From assembly GCF_965284335.1 (NCBI RefSeq), contig NZ_OZ260076.1: DNA of 64,000 bases; one strand, 5' to 3'. A program made the position numbers and the translations under genes. The stretch's first letter is position 1. Each line of letters begins with the position of its first letter. The notes under the pieces were generated by a model that did not search any database, had not been told where the DNA came from, and was given only the letters and a program-made list of their open reading frames with translations. Source of the DNA: Tabrizicola_A sp965284335. Its GTDB lineage: Bacteria > Pseudomonadota > Alphaproteobacteria > Rhodobacterales > Rhodobacteraceae. Of this stretch, positions 62,836 to 64,000 are shown piece after piece.

Positions 62836-63173
62836 GCCTTGTCCTCCGCATCGCCGGTCATCTCGATCCGGTCATCGCCGGATTCCAGAAATGAGCCCAA
62901 GGACATCAGAACGATCACCGCCGTCATGCCAAAGGAAATCACGATTGCCGTCAGCACCAAAGCCTGCGGCAGGGGATCGGTGTAGCCTGCCGCATCGGGC
63001 GACAGGATGGGGGGCTGGTTGACCACCAACCTGCCCGTCACGAACAAGAACAGATTGACCGCATAGGTCAGCATCGACAGGCCCAGGATCACCGGAAAGG
63101 CCCGCAGCCGCAGGATCAGATAGACACCCGAGGCCGTCATCAGGCCAATGGCGGCAGCGATAAGATATTCCAT
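62832..63173 (-). CDS. mrpC: Mrp-type Na+/H+ antiporter subunit C
   Basis: 113 residues, three membrane helices, NuoK-like (GLSMLTYAVNLFLF). It starts one base after the mrpA/B stop. Confidence 0.94.
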   Translation of the reverse strand: MEYLIAAAIGLMTASGVYLILRLRAFPVILGLSMLTYAVNLFLFVTGRLVVNQPPILSPDAAGYTDPLPQALVLTAIVISFGMTAVIVLMSLGSFLESGDDRIEMTGDAEDKA

Positions 63174-63174
63174 G

Positions 63175-64000
63175 TCAGGCGCCCTCTTTTACGGTGGGGT
63201 CTTGTTGTATGGCCGGGGTTTGGGACGGGTCGACGTCCATCGGTTCGATGTTCACCGTCTCGCCCGCGCGAATAGCCATGCGCGACAGCGAATAAAGCGA
63301 CAACAAAACCGCCCCCACCACCGTGAGGAACACCCCAAGGTCAAAGGCCATCGCCGTGGCCAGTTCAAACTTTTGCATCGGCGGGATCTGGAAATAGCCA
63401 AAGTTCGAGGTCAGGAAGGGCCGCCCGGCGAGCCATGATCCAATGCCCGTGGCCCCGGCAATCACCACGCCCCAGCCGATCAACTGGTGGTATTCGATGC
63501 CCTTGCGCGCCTGCGCCCAGGCAAAGCCCGAGGCCATGTATTGCATCAGCAAGGCAATCGCCACGACCAGCCCGGCGATGAACCCGCCGCCCGGCTCGTT
63601 ATGGCCGCGCAGGAAGATGAAGGCCCCGATCATCAGCGAAATCGGCAATGCCACGCGCGTGGCAACCACCAGCATCATCGGGTGACGGTCGCCCGCGCGT
63701 TTTTGATCCACCTTCCAGTTCAACAGGCGACGGTTGGCGCGGCCGGCAAAAAGCGCCTCGCTGAGGGCATAGATCAACAGCGCCGCGATGCCCAAAACGA
63801 TGATCTCGCCAAAGGTATCAAAGCCGCGGAAGTCTACCAAGATCACATTGACCACATTGGTGCCACCGCCGCCGATCTTGGAATTGGCAAGATGATAGTC
63901 GGAAATCGAGGGCAGGCCAAAATCGCGCAGCATCATCGCCGCAGCAAGGCCCGCCACCGCCACCCCGGCCACGCCCGCCAGCGCCAGATCGCGCAGCTTG
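63175..64000 (-). CDS. mrpA: Mrp-type antiporter fused A/B subunit, 3' part
   Basis: The frame runs through the window edge, so the large NuoL-like part of MrpA is outside. The 275 codons seen contain the MrpA end (VNVILVDFRGFDTFGEI) fused to an MrpB domain (FIFLRGHNEPGGGFIAGL). Such A/B fusions (PhaAB) are normal in alphaproteobacteria. Acts in pH and sodium balance. Confidence 0.95.
   Translation of the reverse strand, partial: KLRDLALAGVAGVAVAGLAAAMMLRDFGLPSISDYHLANSKIGGGGTNVVNVILVDFRGFDTFGEIIVLGIAALLIYALSEALFAGRANRRLLNWKVDQKRAGDRHPMMLVVATRVALPISLMIGAFIFLRGHNEPGGGFIAGLVVAIALLMQYMASGFAWAQARKGIEYHQLIGWGVVIAGATGIGSWLAGRPFLTSNFGYFQIPPMQKFELATAMAFDLGVFLTVVGAVLLSLYSLSRMAIRAGETVNIEPMDVDPSQTPAIQQDPTVKEGA

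Overview
The window is high-GC alphaproteobacterial chromosome, most likely from the Rhodobacteraceae. The evidence is the Mrp/Pha antiporter order, a TIGR02300 (FYDLN-acid) protein, the mce-DUF1467 pair, DUF6455, an IS5/IS427-type element, TRAP transporters, and intergenic repeat strings that I recall from Rhodobacter-type genomes. No taxonomic marker gene (rRNA) is present, so genus is not assigned.

Layout. 1-1015: an intact-looking IS5-family element whose transposase needs a -1 frameshift, next to lepA (1181-2980). 3035-11264: accessory metabolism, with an enolase-superfamily dehydratase, a CbiX-type protein, and an arginine-transaminase-like operon (tetR, aruH, aruI with 4-base overlaps) followed by a class III aminotransferase and a glutamine-synthetase-like ligase. 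11383-14696: a cation efflux protein, an SH3 protein, a 2-hydroxyacid dehydrogenase and a flavin-binding-fold pseudogene cut by an in-frame stop. 14711-28336: a long, mostly minus-strand catabolic block (amino acid dehydrogenase, Fe-alcohol dehydrogenase, aldehyde dehydrogenase, a second GS-like ligase, TRAP transporter, N-formylglutamate amidohydrolase-like protein), with an RpiR regulator facing out of it, then a DMT exporter, amidase and GhrA-like reductase. I read its core as a candidate N-glutamylation pathway for an amino alcohol or related amine.

28597-31440: a two-module RTX protein and a bacterial voltage-gated sodium channel. 31567-37358: the cell-elongation cluster mreB / mreC-mreD-mrdA-rodA. 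37539-41364: leuA and, divergently, aspS. 41474-44865: a DUF1800-DUF1501 secreted pair and an acetyltransferase. 44995-53639: a response regulator and many small conserved genes (mce, DUF1467, EI24, nitroreductase, DUF167, two M48-type proteases, DUF6455 behind an FNR-like box, glycosyltransferase, YigZ-like, dgkA, GntR regulator, TIGR02300). 53746-53821: tRNA-Ala(GGC) with its terminator. 53877-55006: a lower-GC scar holding a decayed IS3-family transposase and two clean palindromes, in front of a DevBCA-type ABC exporter operon (55007-58113). 58128-60007: RraA-like protein and a PLP aminotransferase. 60182-64000: mrpG-F-E-D-C and the 3' part of a fused mrpA/B gene that runs off the window.

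The gene-to-gene organisation points to a heterotroph with broad use of amines and amino acids. At least three families of short intergenic repeats recur between otherwise unrelated genes. No CRISPR array, prophage or rRNA operon was seen.
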